Shown piece by piece: positions 1-9,665 of a DNA stretch of 64,000 nucleotides. The stretch spans positions 1,352,001 to 1,416,000 of the forward strand of contig JAQIIU010000002.1 in assembly GCA_036946625.1 (NCBI GenBank), given 5' to 3'. Numbering within the stretch: the first letter of the stretch is position 1; the number at the start of each line of letters is the position of its first letter. Source of the stretch: Methylorubrum populi (GTDB lineage Bacteria > Pseudomonadota > Alphaproteobacteria > Rhizobiales > Beijerinckiaceae). The position numbers and the translations under genes are program-made. The notes under the pieces were generated by a model. That model was not told the DNA's origin and did not search any database. It saw only the letters and a list, made by a program, of their open reading frames with translations.

Positions 1-18
1 CACCGAAAGGAACGACTG

Positions 19-381
19 ATGTCCCTCAAGATCCGTCTCACCCGCGGCGGCGCGAAGAAGCGCCCCTACTACCGCATCGTCGTCGCCGACGCCCGCGCCC
101 CGCGCGACGGCCGCTTCATCGACAAGGTCGGCGCCTACGACCCGATGAAGGCCAAGGACGATCCGGCCCGCATCGTGCTCGACAACGAGAAGATCCAGTC
201 CTGGCTCGCCAAGGGCGCGCAGCCGACCGACCGTGTCCTGCGCTTCCTCGATGCCGCCGGCCTCGCCAAGCGTCCGGCCCGCAACAACCCGCAGAAGGCC
301 GAGCCCGGCGAGAAGGCCAAGGAGCGCGCCGCCAAGCGCGCCGAGAAGGCTGCCGCCCCGGCCGAGGAGGCCGCGGCGTAA
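19..381 (+). CDS. rpsP: 30S ribosomal protein S16
   Basis: Small-subunit ribosomal protein that helps assemble the 16S 5' domain. The N-terminus ([19 protein letters not shown]) and the following [13 protein letters not shown] segment are the S16 signature. The S16 core ends near residue 80. Residues about 85-120 form an Ala/Lys/Glu-rich tail, as is common in alphaproteobacteria, so 120 aa is longer than the E. coli protein. A strong AAAGGAA ribosome site at 6-12 fixes the start. It is the first gene of the usual rpsP-rimM-trmD group, and rimM follows on the same strand. Confidence 0.98.
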   Translation: MSLKIRLTRGGAKKRPYYRIVVADARAPRDGRFIDKVGAYDPMKAKDDPARIVLDNEKIQSWLAKGAQPTDRVLRFLDAAGLAKRPARNNPQKAEPGEKAKERAAKRAEKAAAPAEEAAA

Positions 382-391
382 GCCTGCTCAA

Positions 392-422
392 CCCTTCCCC
401 CTCCGCGGGGGGAGGGCGTTTT
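392..422 (+). terminator. hairpin with T-run between rpsP and rimM
   Basis: CCCTTCCCCC (392-401) can pair with GGGGGGAGGG (407-416) across a five-base loop, and GTTTT follows at once. It fits an intrinsic terminator or partial attenuator that lowers rimM expression relative to rpsP. The family context is known; the function here is inferred. Confidence 0.5.
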
Positions 423-446
423 CGCCGCTCGAGACAGGCATCCTGC

Positions 447-1118
447 ATGGCCCGCCGCCCCGGTTCCTCGTCGCGCGGACCCGCGCGGCCCGATCGTCTC
501 GTACCGCAGGCGGTCACCTCGGCCCGCAAGCCGCAGGCGCCGAAATCCCCGATACCCGCCTCCCCCGACCCGAGCCTCGTCCTGCTCGGCGAATTCGGCC
601 GCCCGCACGGGCTGCACGGCGAGGTTCGGCTGAAATCCTATACCGGCGAGCCCCTGGCGATCGCAGGCTACGGTCCCTTGCGCGCCTCCGACGGCCGCAC
701 CCTGGAATTCGAGGATGTCCGTCCCGCCCCCGGCGGCGCGCCCGACCTCCTGATCGTGCGGGTGAAGGGTGTGGACGACCGCACCGGCTCCGAGGCGCTC
801 AACCGCGTCACCCTGGCGATCCCCCGCGAGCGCCTCGGCGAGGCGGAGGACGAGGACGAGTTCTTCCTCACGGACCTGATCGGCCTGACCGTCGAGGACG
901 CGCGCGGCACGGTGATCGGCAGCGTCGTCGCGGTGCCGAACTACGGCGGCGGCGACCTGCTCGAAATCCGCCCGGCGGCCGGCGGCCCGACCGCGCTCCT
1001 GCCCTTCACCAGGGCCTTCGTGCCGACCCTCGACATCGCCGGCGGAAAGGTGGTCGCCGACCCGCCGCAGGATCTGTTCGCCCCGCCGGGGCCGAAGCCC
1101 GCCGACGATCCGGGCTAG
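447..1118 (+). CDS. rimM: ribosome maturation factor RimM
   Basis: Assists maturation of the 30S head by binding S19. The N-terminal RimM domain begins near residue 43 ([20 protein letters not shown]), and the C-terminal PRC-barrel covers about 135-205 ([19 protein letters not shown]...). Residues 1-42 are a basic, proline-rich extension absent from many homologues, and no better internal start is obvious. It lies 65 bases after rpsP. The usual next gene, trmD, is displaced about 2.1 kb downstream by an AT-rich insertion. Confidence 0.96.
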   Translation: MARRPGSSSRGPARPDRLVPQAVTSARKPQAPKSPIPASPDPSLVLLGEFGRPHGLHGEVRLKSYTGEPLAIAGYGPLRASDGRTLEFEDVRPAPGGAPDLLIVRVKGVDDRTGSEALNRVTLAIPRERLGEAEDEDEFFLTDLIGLTVEDARGTVIGSVVAVPNYGGGDLLEIRPAAGGPTALLPFTRAFVPTLDIAGGKVVADPPQDLFAPPGPKPADDPG

Positions 1119-1372
1119 CAATTTCAGAGTATCATCCCAGAAAGCAGACTACGTCTTTGAGAAGGAGCAAAGATAATCAAATATACGTCGAGCCTCACTG
1201 ATTATGTTATTCGAAATAAATTCCAGAACATTGCGCAAAATCACTGTATTATAATCTGAACAGACCATAATTTGATGTCGGCGCAGGAGGTGTCGCAGCA
1301 ACCATGCGGCAATATTGACTTTGTTTCGGCAGTAGTATCAAATGGGGGTGAGCTGGAGTATTTTATACTGCC
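1119..1372. other. AT-rich gene-free stretch after rimM
   Basis: Base composition falls abruptly at the rimM stop, with long A/T tracts and few G/C runs, unlike the flanking core genes. No credible reading frame is visible. It probably holds the promoter of the next gene; TATTTTATACTG just before the ATG is a plausible -10 region. It reads as part of one acquired segment together with that gene. Confidence 0.5.
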
Positions 1373-2089
1373 ATGAACCCACTTCAGATTCTGAAAAATG
1401 CCCAAAATGAAGTTCCGTCCTTGCGATTTGCAAGCGGACTTGTCGGTATCGCAGCCGCAGGAACGATCATTGTTTCGTTGATGTCGAAGAATGGAGACCC
1501 GTATATACTAGCCGGATCCGTTCTTGTCGGGATGGCTGTGCTATTCATTTTTAGCGTAGCGGTAACCAGCGGCGTTATTGGCGGGGGCTACGCAGCGTCC
1601 GCACTCATATGGTCAATAAATTTGTTCTTCATTACATTTTTATTTTTCACAGTATTCGCCTTTTCATCAGGCCTCCCGTGCAACTGGGCAAAATTCATTC
1701 GCGTAGACGCCGCCCAGCAATGTAATGGCTACAGAAGATATTCGAGCGGCGATCAAGACCCTGTGCGGAACGAAAGATCTCAAGAGGTTAGCGCATTCAC
1801 ATACGATGCCCAGGTAGGTTCGGGCCAAAGCGCACAAAGATGGCAGCGCCTGAGCGACGATCAATGGATTGAAACATATCCAAGCAGCAATCCACAGAGT
1901 CCGAATTATTTTAAGAGGATCAAGAGAATCAGTTATAGCGGCTGCGATGGCGTGGTTCTTTCGAAAATAGGCGACAATGAATTTCAGATTCTTATTCCCG
2001 ACAAAGATTGTCCCAACAAAGGGATAAAATTTCGGACATCACCAGATCAAAAATGGATTGGCCTACCATCAATGTATAATATAATCTAG
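1373..2089 (+). CDS. hypothetical membrane protein, AT-rich and probably acquired
   Basis: Not recognised. The 238-aa protein has three hydrophobic segments at about residues 21-37, 44-65 and 73-99, then a polar C-terminal domain of about 140 residues with four cysteines (C103, C117, one in SGCDG, one in KDCPNK). The C-terminal half is therefore likely extracytoplasmic or disulfide-stabilised. Codon use is strikingly AT-rich against the 70% GC surroundings, which points to recent horizontal transfer. It has no operon partner and sits between rimM and trmD, where the family normally has no gene. Any function would be guesswork. Confidence 0.7.
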   Translation: MNPLQILKNAQNEVPSLRFASGLVGIAAAGTIIVSLMSKNGDPYILAGSVLVGMAVLFIFSVAVTSGVIGGGYAASALIWSINLFFITFLFFTVFAFSSGLPCNWAKFIRVDAAQQCNGYRRYSSGDQDPVRNERSQEVSAFTYDAQVGSGQSAQRWQRLSDDQWIETYPSSNPQSPNYFKRIKRISYSGCDGVVLSKIGDNEFQILIPDKDCPNKGIKFRTSPDQKWIGLPSMYNII

Positions 2090-2143
2090 AAATTAGACTT
2101 AGTATAAATTATGGCAACATCATCTGAATGTATAATACCGTTT

Positions 2144-2275
2144 CCGCTTGATCGCTTCGGGTTTCGCCTCCCTCCGCCCTCGCGAGCGGCCGCGAAGCGA
2201 TCCAGGGCGCCACAGGTCCGGAAAGGGCGCGCCCTGGATCGCCACGGCTTCGCCTCGCGATGACGCAGGAGAGGC
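2144..2275. repeat. dispersed palindromic repeat, copy 1
   Basis: Holds CGAAGCGATCCAGGGCGC, then CCGGAAAGGGCGCGCCCTGG and GATCGCCACGGCTTCGCC, ending CGCGATGACG. The two arms are imperfect inverted copies. The same phrases recur near 2612, 9150, 53685 and 59838, so this is a genome-dispersed intergenic repeat. Confidence 0.75.
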
Positions 2276-2611
2276 CGAACTCATCAACCGGATGGCGTAT
2301 GATATAAATTTTTGCTAGTCTCTACATATTCTTATTACATAAAGTACGTGCATGCGGGCTTGGGCGAACTTGTTCACCGTTTCTCCCGCATCACCTCATC
2401 CCGGCAGGGACGGATCGCATCCGGCGCGGGCACTTCGAATACCGCAAGGTAGCCGACCGTCGCCAGTTCGCAGCGCAGGAGCTTCGGCGTCGTGCCGTGG
2501 CGCGAGGGCCGGCAGGCACGACAGAAGGAGCGCGGCGGCGAAGCGGGTCATGCCGACGGTCAACGCCTGCAAGCGGCGGAACGTGCCGGCCCATACGGCA
2601 CCCACTCGATC

Positions 2612-2728
2612 GCTTCGACGTCTCCTTCGTCCTTGCGAGGCTCGGCGCAAGCCATCCAGGGCGCTGCCGTATCCGGAAAGGTCGCGCCGCCGGATCGCTT
2701 CGCTGACGCTCGCGATGACGGCGTGCAG
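2612..2728. repeat. dispersed palindromic repeat, copy 2
   Basis: Contains GTCCTTGCGAGGCTCGGCGC, AAGCCATCCAGGGCGC, ATCCGGAAAGGTCGCGCC and GGATCGCTTCGCTGACGCTC, closing with GCGATGACGG. It has the same arrangement as copy 1, about 450 bases away. Together they fill most of the 2090-2808 gap, which has no credible gene. Confidence 0.75.
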
Positions 2729-2808
2729 CGAGAACCGAATCACGCGAACCTTCGCGGGCACGCCCCGTTCTATGGAGACAGGTCCGAACCAGGCGCGAAG
2801 GCAGCCCC

Positions 2809-3093
2809 ATGCGCAACCCCATCTTCTCCCTCTCCGCCGCCCTGGCACTCTCGCTCCTCACGGCCGGCCTCGCCCGTGCGCAGGGCATGCCCGGCGCGAC
2901 GGTCGGGCTCCCCATGGGCTCGCCCGATCCGTTCGGCCTCTCGACGGTGAATCGGCCCGCGGGAACCGCCGAGCCCTTCGCCGACCCGAGCATGGACCGG
3001 GGCGAGCGCCGCATCGTCCGGCAGCCGCAGCGGCGCCTCAAGGGCCACCGCCACGCCACGCCGAAGCGCCGGGTTCCGACCGCGCGCCGCTGA
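2809..3093 (+). CDS. small secreted hypothetical protein
   Basis: 94 aa, not recognised. Residues 1-25 are a typical Sec signal peptide (MRNPIFSLSAALALSLLTAG, cleavage expected after LARAQ/ARA-Q). The rest is Pro/Gly-rich and then strongly basic (RRIVRQPQRRLKGHRHATPK), suggesting a small periplasmic or envelope-associated cationic protein. A GAAGGCAG site precedes the ATG. It lies just upstream of trmD on the same strand, but 99 bases away. Confidence 0.65.
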   Translation: MRNPIFSLSAALALSLLTAGLARAQGMPGATVGLPMGSPDPFGLSTVNRPAGTAEPFADPSMDRGERRIVRQPQRRLKGHRHATPKRRVPTARR

Positions 3094-3192
3094 TCGCCGC
3101 TTTCGAAAGGCGGCAGCCACCGTTCGGGACGATGCTGCGGCGGGCTGCCCCATCTCCGTTGACCCGCCCGGCCGGCACCGCCATCAAGCGGC

Positions 3193-3915
3193 ATGAGCGA
3201 GCCCGTTGCGACCGGTACGGCGGCCCCCTGGCGGGCCACCGTCCTGACCCTCTACCCGGAGATGTTCCCCGGGGCCCTCGGCCACTCCCTGTCGGGCGAC
3301 GCGCTCGCCCGCGGACGCTGGAGCCTGGAGGCGCGGCAGATCCGGGAGCACGGCTTGGGCCGCCACCGCAACGTCGACGACACGCCCGCCGGCGGCGGGG
3401 CCGGCATGGTGCTGCGCTGCGACGTGCTCGGCGCCGCGATCGATGCCGCGGCCCCCCCGGACGACGCCCGCCCCCGTCTCCTCATGTCCCCGCGTGGACA
3501 ATCGCTGACGCAGACCCGCGTGCGGGCGCTGGCCGAAGGCCCCGGCGCGATCATCGTCTGCGGGCGCTTCGAGGGCGTGGACGAGCGGGTGATCGCGGCC
3601 CGCGACCTCGAAGAGGTCTCGATCGGCGACTACGTGCTCTCGGGCGGCGAGATCGCGGCCCTGGTGCTGATCGACGCCTGCGTGCGCCTGCTGCCCGGCG
3701 TGATGGGCCAGCACGCCTCCGGGGTCGAGGAGAGCTTCGAGGGCGGCCTGCTCGAATACCCGCACTACACCCGGCCGCGGGAATGGGAGGGGCGGACGAT
3801 CCCCGACGTGCTGATGGGCGGCAACCACGGCGCCATCGCCCGCTGGCGGGCCGAGCGGAGCCTCGCGCTGACGCGGGCGCGCCGGCCGGACCTGCTGGAG
3901 CGCGACGAACCTTAG
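3193..3915 (+). CDS. trmD: tRNA (guanine-N1)-methyltransferase
   Basis: Forms m1G37 in tRNAs reading CNN and GGG codons using S-adenosylmethionine, which prevents +1 frameshifting. Landmarks are the N-terminal [13 protein letters not shown] segment, [12 protein letters not shown], and the SPOUT trefoil-knot elements [26 protein letters not shown] and [14 protein letters not shown]. At 240 aa it has the family length. The ATG at 3193 starts close to the conserved N-terminus. It is separated from rimM by an acquired segment, and no rplS follows; serC is next. Confidence 0.97.
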   Translation: MSEPVATGTAAPWRATVLTLYPEMFPGALGHSLSGDALARGRWSLEARQIREHGLGRHRNVDDTPAGGGAGMVLRCDVLGAAIDAAAPPDDARPRLLMSPRGQSLTQTRVRALAEGPGAIIVCGRFEGVDERVIAARDLEEVSIGDYVLSGGEIAALVLIDACVRLLPGVMGQHASGVEESFEGGLLEYPHYTRPREWEGRTIPDVLMGGNHGAIARWRAERSLALTRARRPDLLERDEP

Positions 3916-3948
3916 ATGGATCTTCTCCGGGACTGTTCTTGCGAGGAC

Positions 3949-4067
3949 TGATACCAAGCGGCGCTGATCCCGACCGATGGTCGGGATCAGCGCATCCGGC
4001 GGATGGCCGCCGCCCCGCAGTCGCGGGGGCAGCCGACGATGAGTGATCCTCATCGCCGGCTGGTATG
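3949..4067. repeat. inverted-repeat intergenic element with nested hairpins
   Basis: Outer ends TGATACCAAGCGG and CCGGCTGGTATGA are near-inverted copies. Inside lie a perfect 15-bp hairpin (GCGCTGATCCCGACC, 3961-3975, with its complement at 3979-3993 and a 3-base loop) and GATGAG-tgatc-CTCATC. It is compact and non-coding. It could end trmD transcription, but the terminal repeats look like a MITE or REP-type element. Confidence 0.6.
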
Positions 4068-4205
4068 AAACATCGTTCTGTCACCTGCGGCACACACCGG
4101 GGCGAATCCTGAAAAAGCCGCTTGCATCGCGGCCCGCAATCGGTCATTCACCGCGGCGGGACACCTCCCCCCAACGGGAGGCGCTCATCTGGAAGGATGG
4201 CTGAC

Positions 4206-5381
<1,176 letters not shown>

Positions 5382-5398
5382 GGGTCCGAGACGTCACG

Positions 5399-5426
5399 AT
5401 GGCCGGTCGCGCGACCGGCCATTTGC
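5399..5426 (+). terminator. intrinsic terminator after serC
   Basis: ATGGCCGGTC (5399-5408), loop GCGC, GACCGGCCAT (5413-5422), then TTTG. The perfect 10-bp stem 17 bases after the serC stop suggests that serC and serA are at least partly separate transcripts. Confidence 0.6.
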
Positions 5427-5539
5427 TCAATCAACGCGCTCCAGCGATCCGCCGGTGATGTCCCGCGCGACGCGGCGACCGGCCATGCCCCGCTCAGGGG
5501 CAGCGATCCTGCGCGCCCGCACGATGCGAGGTGCTTTCC

Positions 5540-7147
5540 ATGCCCAAGCCCGCTTTGACCAAGCCCAGGGTCCTCATCTCCGACGCCCTGTCCGACGCCG
5601 CCGTCCAGATCTTCCGCGATCGCGGCATCGAGGTCGATTTCCAGCCCAGCCTCGGCAAGGACAAGGAGGCGCTGGCCGCCGTCATCGGCAGCTATGACGG
5701 GCTCGCCATCCGCTCCGCCACCAAGGCGACGGCCAAGCTGCTGGCGCAAGCCGCCCGACTCAAGGTGATCGGTCGCGCCGGCATCGGCGTCGACAACGTC
5801 GACGTGCCGGCCGCCACCGCCAAGGGCGTGATCGTGATGAACACGCCGTTCGGCAACTCGATCACCACCGCCGAGCACGCCATCGCCCTGATCTTCGCGC
5901 TCGCCCGCCAGATCCCCGCGGCGGACGCCTCGACGCAGGCCGGCAAGTGGGAGAAGAACCGCTTCATGGGCGTCGAGCTGACGGCCAAGACGCTCGGCGT
6001 GATCGGCTGCGGCAATATCGGCGCCGTGGTCGCCGACCGGGCGATCGGGCTGAAGCTGAAGGTCGTCGCCTACGATCCCTTCCTGACGCCGGAGCGCGCC
6101 GTCGAGATCGGCGTCGAGAAGGTCGAGCTCGACGAGTTGCTGGCACGCGCCGACATCATCACCCTGCACGTGCCGCTCACCGACAAGACCCGCAACATCC
6201 TGTCGGAGGAAAACCTCGCCAAGACCAAGCGCGGCGTGCGCATCGTCAACTGCGCCCGCGGCGGGCTCGTGGACGAGAGCGCCTTACGCGCCGCCCTCGA
6301 TTCCGGCCACGTGGCGGGCGCGGCCTTCGACGTGTTCGTGACCGAACCGGCGACCGAGAACCCGCTGTTCGGCCACCCGAACGTCATCTGCACGCCGCAT
6401 CTCGGCGCCTCGACCTCGGAGGCGCAGGAGAACGTGGCGCTCCAAGTCGCCGAGCAGATGGCCGACTACCTGCGCAGCGGCGCCATCACCAACGCGATCA
6501 ACTTCCCCTCGATCTCGGCGGAAGAGGCGCCCCGCCTCAAGCCCTTCGTCGCGCTGTGCGAAAAACTCGGCTCGTTCCTGGGCCAGCTCACGGAAGCGCC
6601 GATCAAGGGCATCCGCATCACCTACGAGGGCGCGGTGGCCGGGATGAACACCCGGGCGCTGACCTCCGCGGCGGTGACCGGCGTGCTGCGCCCGATCCTG
6701 CAGGACGTGAACATGGTCTCGGCCCCGGTCATCGCGCGGGATCGCGGGATCGTCATGGACGAGATCAAGCGCGAGGGCGGGGCGAGCGACTACGAGTCGG
6801 TGGTGCGGATCACCGTCGATGCCGAGGACATGCCGCGCGACGCCGCCGGCACCGTGTTCCACGACGGCAAGCCGCGCGTCATCGAGATCCGCGGGATCGA
6901 CATCGACGCGGCGTTCGCGCCGCACATGCTCTACGTGCGCAACCACGACAAGCCCGGCTTCGTCGGCCGCTTCGGCTCGGTGCTGGGTGAAGCGGGCGTC
7001 AACGTCGCGACCTTCGCGCTCGGCCGCGAGACGGAGGGCGGCAACGCCATCGCCTTCGTGGCGGTGGACGGCGAGGTGTCCCCCGAGGTGCTGAGGGCGA
7101 TCGAGGCGATCCCGCAGGTGAAGCGTGTGCGCCCCGTGCGCTTCTGA
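5540..7147 (+). CDS. serA: D-3-phosphoglycerate dehydrogenase
   Basis: Commits 3-phosphoglycerate to serine synthesis using NAD+. The order is: catalytic/NAD domains with GRAGIGVDNVD, the Rossmann motif GVIGCGNIGAVV, NCARGGLVDE and the HLGAST region; an intervening domain (about 330-450); and a C-terminal ACT domain (LYVRNHDKPGFVGRFGSVL) for serine feedback. At 535 aa it is the long type. GCGAGGTG at 5526-5532 favours ATG 5540 over the GTG at 5531. It pairs functionally with serC upstream. Confidence 0.97.
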   Translation: MPKPALTKPRVLISDALSDAAVQIFRDRGIEVDFQPSLGKDKEALAAVIGSYDGLAIRSATKATAKLLAQAARLKVIGRAGIGVDNVDVPAATAKGVIVMNTPFGNSITTAEHAIALIFALARQIPAADASTQAGKWEKNRFMGVELTAKTLGVIGCGNIGAVVADRAIGLKLKVVAYDPFLTPERAVEIGVEKVELDELLARADIITLHVPLTDKTRNILSEENLAKTKRGVRIVNCARGGLVDESALRAALDSGHVAGAAFDVFVTEPATENPLFGHPNVICTPHLGASTSEAQENVALQVAEQMADYLRSGAITNAINFPSISAEEAPRLKPFVALCEKLGSFLGQLTEAPIKGIRITYEGAVAGMNTRALTSAAVTGVLRPILQDVNMVSAPVIARDRGIVMDEIKREGGASDYESVVRITVDAEDMPRDAAGTVFHDGKPRVIEIRGIDIDAAFAPHMLYVRNHDKPGFVGRFGSVLGEAGVNVATFALGRETEGGNAIAFVAVDGEVSPEVLRAIEAIPQVKRVRPVRF

Positions 7148-7232
7148 GGCCGATCCCGGCCGCCCCGTGGACGGCGACGACGCGGAGGCTTCCGCGCCGT
7201 CGCCCCTCCCCTCCGACCGCGAGGATCGCAAG

Positions 7233-7436
7233 ATGGGTTGCAAGGTCACCGTCCGCTGCGCCTGGGACGAGGCTGCCGGCGTCTTCTTCGTCCACGACTC
7301 GCCGGTGCCCGGCCTCGCCACCGAGGCACCGACCATGCCGGCCCTGCTGTGCAAGCTGCCGGGCATGATCCGCGACCTGCTCGACTTGGACGACGGCGCC
7401 TACATCGACATCTACGTCGAGCGGGTGAAGCGGTAA
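7233..7436 (+). CDS. DUF1902 domain protein
   Basis: 67 aa. The pattern VRCAWDEAAGVFFVHDSPVPGLATEA followed by an L-rich helix matches the DUF1902/HicB-like fold, in which a small antitoxin-type sheet recognises a partner. No HicA-like toxin lies beside it, so it is an orphan. GCGAGG before ATG 7233 supports this start; a GTG at 7176 would add 19 unlikely residues. Its role is unknown. Confidence 0.7.
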   Translation: MGCKVTVRCAWDEAAGVFFVHDSPVPGLATEAPTMPALLCKLPGMIRDLLDLDDGAYIDIYVERVKR

Positions 7437-7470
7437 CGCGCCCGTGCCCGGCCTGCGGGGCCGGGATCGC

Positions 7471-7785
7471 TCACGCCAGGGTGTCGAGCTTCCCGTAATG
7501 CTCGGCGAGCAGGTAGTAGAAGGTCAGCCGCGATTTCGAGCGGGTCGCCTTCATGGTCTCGCAGACGCCCTTGATGGCGGCGTCGAGGTCGCCGCCGTTG
7601 AGGCCGAGCTTCTTCTCCAGGAAGTTCTTGCGCACGGTTTCCAGCTCCGCCTTGTCGGAGCAGGCGACGTAGCGGGTATCGGACTGCGACAGGACGAGCC
7701 GGTAGGTCTTGGCGAGGCCCGCGACGGCAGCCTCGTTGACCGGCTTCTTGGCGTATTTCTTCACATCCTCCAGATGATCGGACAT
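7471..7785 (-). CDS. DUF2853 family protein
   Basis: 104 aa, helical, and convergent with the DUF1902 gene. MSDHLEDVKKYAKKPVNEAA, the short ACSDK segment, LETVRKNFLEKKLGL and the C-terminal SRLTFYYLLAEHYGKL match DUF2853, a small bacterial family of unknown function. CCGGAGGATGCCGCG upstream gives a clear ribosome site for the start at 7785. Confidence 0.8.
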   Translation of the reverse strand: MSDHLEDVKKYAKKPVNEAAVAGLAKTYRLVLSQSDTRYVACSDKAELETVRKNFLEKKLGLNGGDLDAAIKGVCETMKATRSKSRLTFYYLLAEHYGKLDTLA

Positions 7786-8033
7786 CGCGGCATCCTCCGG
7801 CAAGACCGCGCGGCGAGTTCTTCTGCGCGCGGTATCCGGCAGAGTGACCGAATTCCCGCCGCTGTCATGCCTTTCCGGTCGCAATCCATGCTCGCATCCA
7901 CACTATTCGCGCACCGCCGCGCTCACGATGACCGATTTGTGATGGGCATCGGCCGTCGTCGCCCGGCATTGACAAAACCCCCGCCCGCATCGTGGGCTGG
8001 AACCGGCGGGGCCTTCGTGCGACACGGGGCTCC

Positions 8034-9131
8034 ATGAAGATCGACGGACGCCCCTACCGCACCATCTTCCCCGAGGCCGACGGGCGCTCCGTCACGGTCA
8101 TCGACCAGACACGGCTTCCCTTCGCCTTCGCGCTGAAGCGGCTGGCGAGCCTCGACGATGCGGCGGTGGCGATCCGCACCATGGTGGTGCGCGGCGCGCC
8201 GCTGATCGGCGTCACCGCGGCCTACGGCCTCGCGCTGGCGCTGCGCGCGGATGCGAGCGAGGCCGGGATCGAACGGGCCGCGGCGACGCTCGCCGCCACG
8301 CGGCCGACCGCGATCAACCTGCGCTGGGCGCTCGACCGGATGGCCGCCGTGCTGCGCCGCGTCCCGGAAGCCGAGCGCGCGGCGCTGGCCTTCGAGGAAG
8401 CGGCGCGGATCGCCGACGAGGACGTGGCGAGCTGCCGCGCCATCGGCGAGCACGGGGCGAGGATCCTGTCCGACATCGCCGCGCGGAAGCCGGGTCCCGT
8501 CAACGTCCTGACCCACTGCAACGCCGGCTGGCTCGCCACCGTCGACTGGGGCACGGCGCTGGCGCCGATCTACGTGGCCCACGATGCCGGGGTGCCGGTC
8601 CACGTCTTCGTGGACGAGACCCGGCCGCGCAACCAGGGCGCGGCGCTCACCGCCTTCGAACTGAACGCCCACGGCGTGCCGCACACGGTGATCGCCGACA
8701 ACGCGGGCGGTCACCTGATGCAGCACGGCCAGGTCGATCTCTGCATCGTCGGCTCCGACCGCACCACGGCGGCGGGCGACGTGTGCAACAAGATCGGCAC
8801 CTACCTGAAGGCGCTCGCGGCCTGCGACAACCGCATCCCGTTCTACGCGGCCCTGCCCTTCTCGACCATCGACTGGACGCTGTCGGACGGGGTGCGCGAC
8901 ATCCCGATCGAGGAGCGCGACGCCCGCGAGGTGACGCATCTCACCGGCCGCACCGACGAGGGCGGCTTCGCCACCGTCGCCGTGGTCTCGCCCGGAAGCC
9001 CGGTGGCCAACCCCGCCTTCGACGTGACGCCCGCCCGCCTCGTCACCGGCCTGATCACCGAGCGCGGCGTCTGCGCCGCGACCGAGGAGGGATTGGCGGG
9101 GCTCTATCCGGAGCGGCGTCGCGCGGCGTAG
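8034..9131 (+). CDS. mtnA: S-methyl-5-thioribose-1-phosphate isomerase
   Basis: Methionine-salvage enzyme that isomerises methylthioribose-1-phosphate to the ribulose form. Seen are the [20 protein letters not shown] phosphate-binding segment, the catalytic cysteine in [12 protein letters not shown] and the catalytic aspartate in [20 protein letters not shown]. About 365 aa fits the family. ATG 8034 is preferred because homologues start at [18 protein letters not shown] at 7969-7974 may be its -35. No other methionine-salvage gene is adjacent. Confidence 0.96.
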   Translation: MKIDGRPYRTIFPEADGRSVTVIDQTRLPFAFALKRLASLDDAAVAIRTMVVRGAPLIGVTAAYGLALALRADASEAGIERAAATLAATRPTAINLRWALDRMAAVLRRVPEAERAALAFEEAARIADEDVASCRAIGEHGARILSDIAARKPGPVNVLTHCNAGWLATVDWGTALAPIYVAHDAGVPVHVFVDETRPRNQGAALTAFELNAHGVPHTVIADNAGGHLMQHGQVDLCIVGSDRTTAAGDVCNKIGTYLKALAACDNRIPFYAALPFSTIDWTLSDGVRDIPIEERDAREVTHLTGRTDEGGFATVAVVSPGSPVANPAFDVTPARLVTGLITERGVCAATEEGLAGLYPERRRAA

Positions 9132-9149
9132 GCCGCGAGTCGGGTCCAG

Positions 9150-9275
9150 CGCGTCCTGCGGAGTCGGCTGCCCGGATCGCTTCGCCCGACGGTTCGCAAT
9201 GGCGGTGCGGTTCCGGCCTCCGTCATCGCGAGGCTCGGCGCAAGCAATCCAGAGCGCGACGAGAGCCGAACGAAT
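9150..9275. repeat. dispersed palindromic repeat, copy 3
   Basis: Carries CCGGATCGCTTCGCCCGACG, GGTTCGCAATGGCGG and CGTCATCGCGAGGCTCGGCG with AAGCAATCCAGAGCGCGA. It is the same repeat family as near 2144 and 53685 and fills the space between mtnA and the DUF3140 gene. Confidence 0.7.
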
Positions 9276-9317
9276 CCCCGGCGTCGCACCGAGCCTCTCC
9301 CCCCTTCAGGAAACCGC

Positions 9318-9665
9318 TCAATCCTTCAGCGGGTCGTGGCCCCAGTTCATCAGGGAGAGGCGCCAGGGCGAATCCTTCGTCCTGGCCTTGTCCTCGGGGC
9401 CACCCTGCTTGAGGTGGCGGTGCACGTAGCCGACCACCTTCTTCATGTGGGCGTAGTCGTCGTCGCTGAGATCGGCCTTCTTCTTGTGCAGGATCTCGAC
9501 GATGCGGCGGCCTTGCCTGTGGCCGGTGGCCTCGCCGCCCTCCTTCTTCTGGCCGACCGATCGGCTCTCGTCGGATTCCAGGAATTTTTCGAGGGCCGAG
9601 GCGGTCATGTTCACCGCGCCCTCGAAGTCCTTCCAGATCGCCTCGTGATCGTCCTTCCCGGCCAT
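9318..9665 (-). CDS. DUF3140 domain protein (internal start within the MATE frame)
   Basis: 115 aa from ATG 9665, in the same frame as the MATE gene. IWKDFEGAVNMTASALEKFL, GRRIVEILHKKKADLSDDDY and the C-terminal LSLMNWGHDPLKD are diagnostic of DUF3140, usually a stand-alone protein of 90-120 aa with unknown function. GGGAGG lies 12 bases upstream of this ATG, so independent translation is likely even though no stop separates it from the MATE part. Confidence 0.75.
   Translation of the reverse strand: MAGKDDHEAIWKDFEGAVNMTASALEKFLESDESRSVGQKKEGGEATGHRQGRRIVEILHKKKADLSDDDYAHMKKVVGYVHRHLKQGGPEDKARTKDSPWRLSLMNWGHDPLKD

Noticed and set aside
7233..7785. HicAB-like toxin-antitoxin pair (DUF1902 with DUF2853)
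   Set aside because: The genes are convergent rather than an operon, and DUF2853 has no HicA-type RNA-binding fold visible.
7886..8033. Possible SAM riboswitch before mtnA
   Set aside because: A GC hairpin (CCCCGCC...GGCGGGG) exists, but no SAM-II or SAM-I core could be recognised in the sequence.
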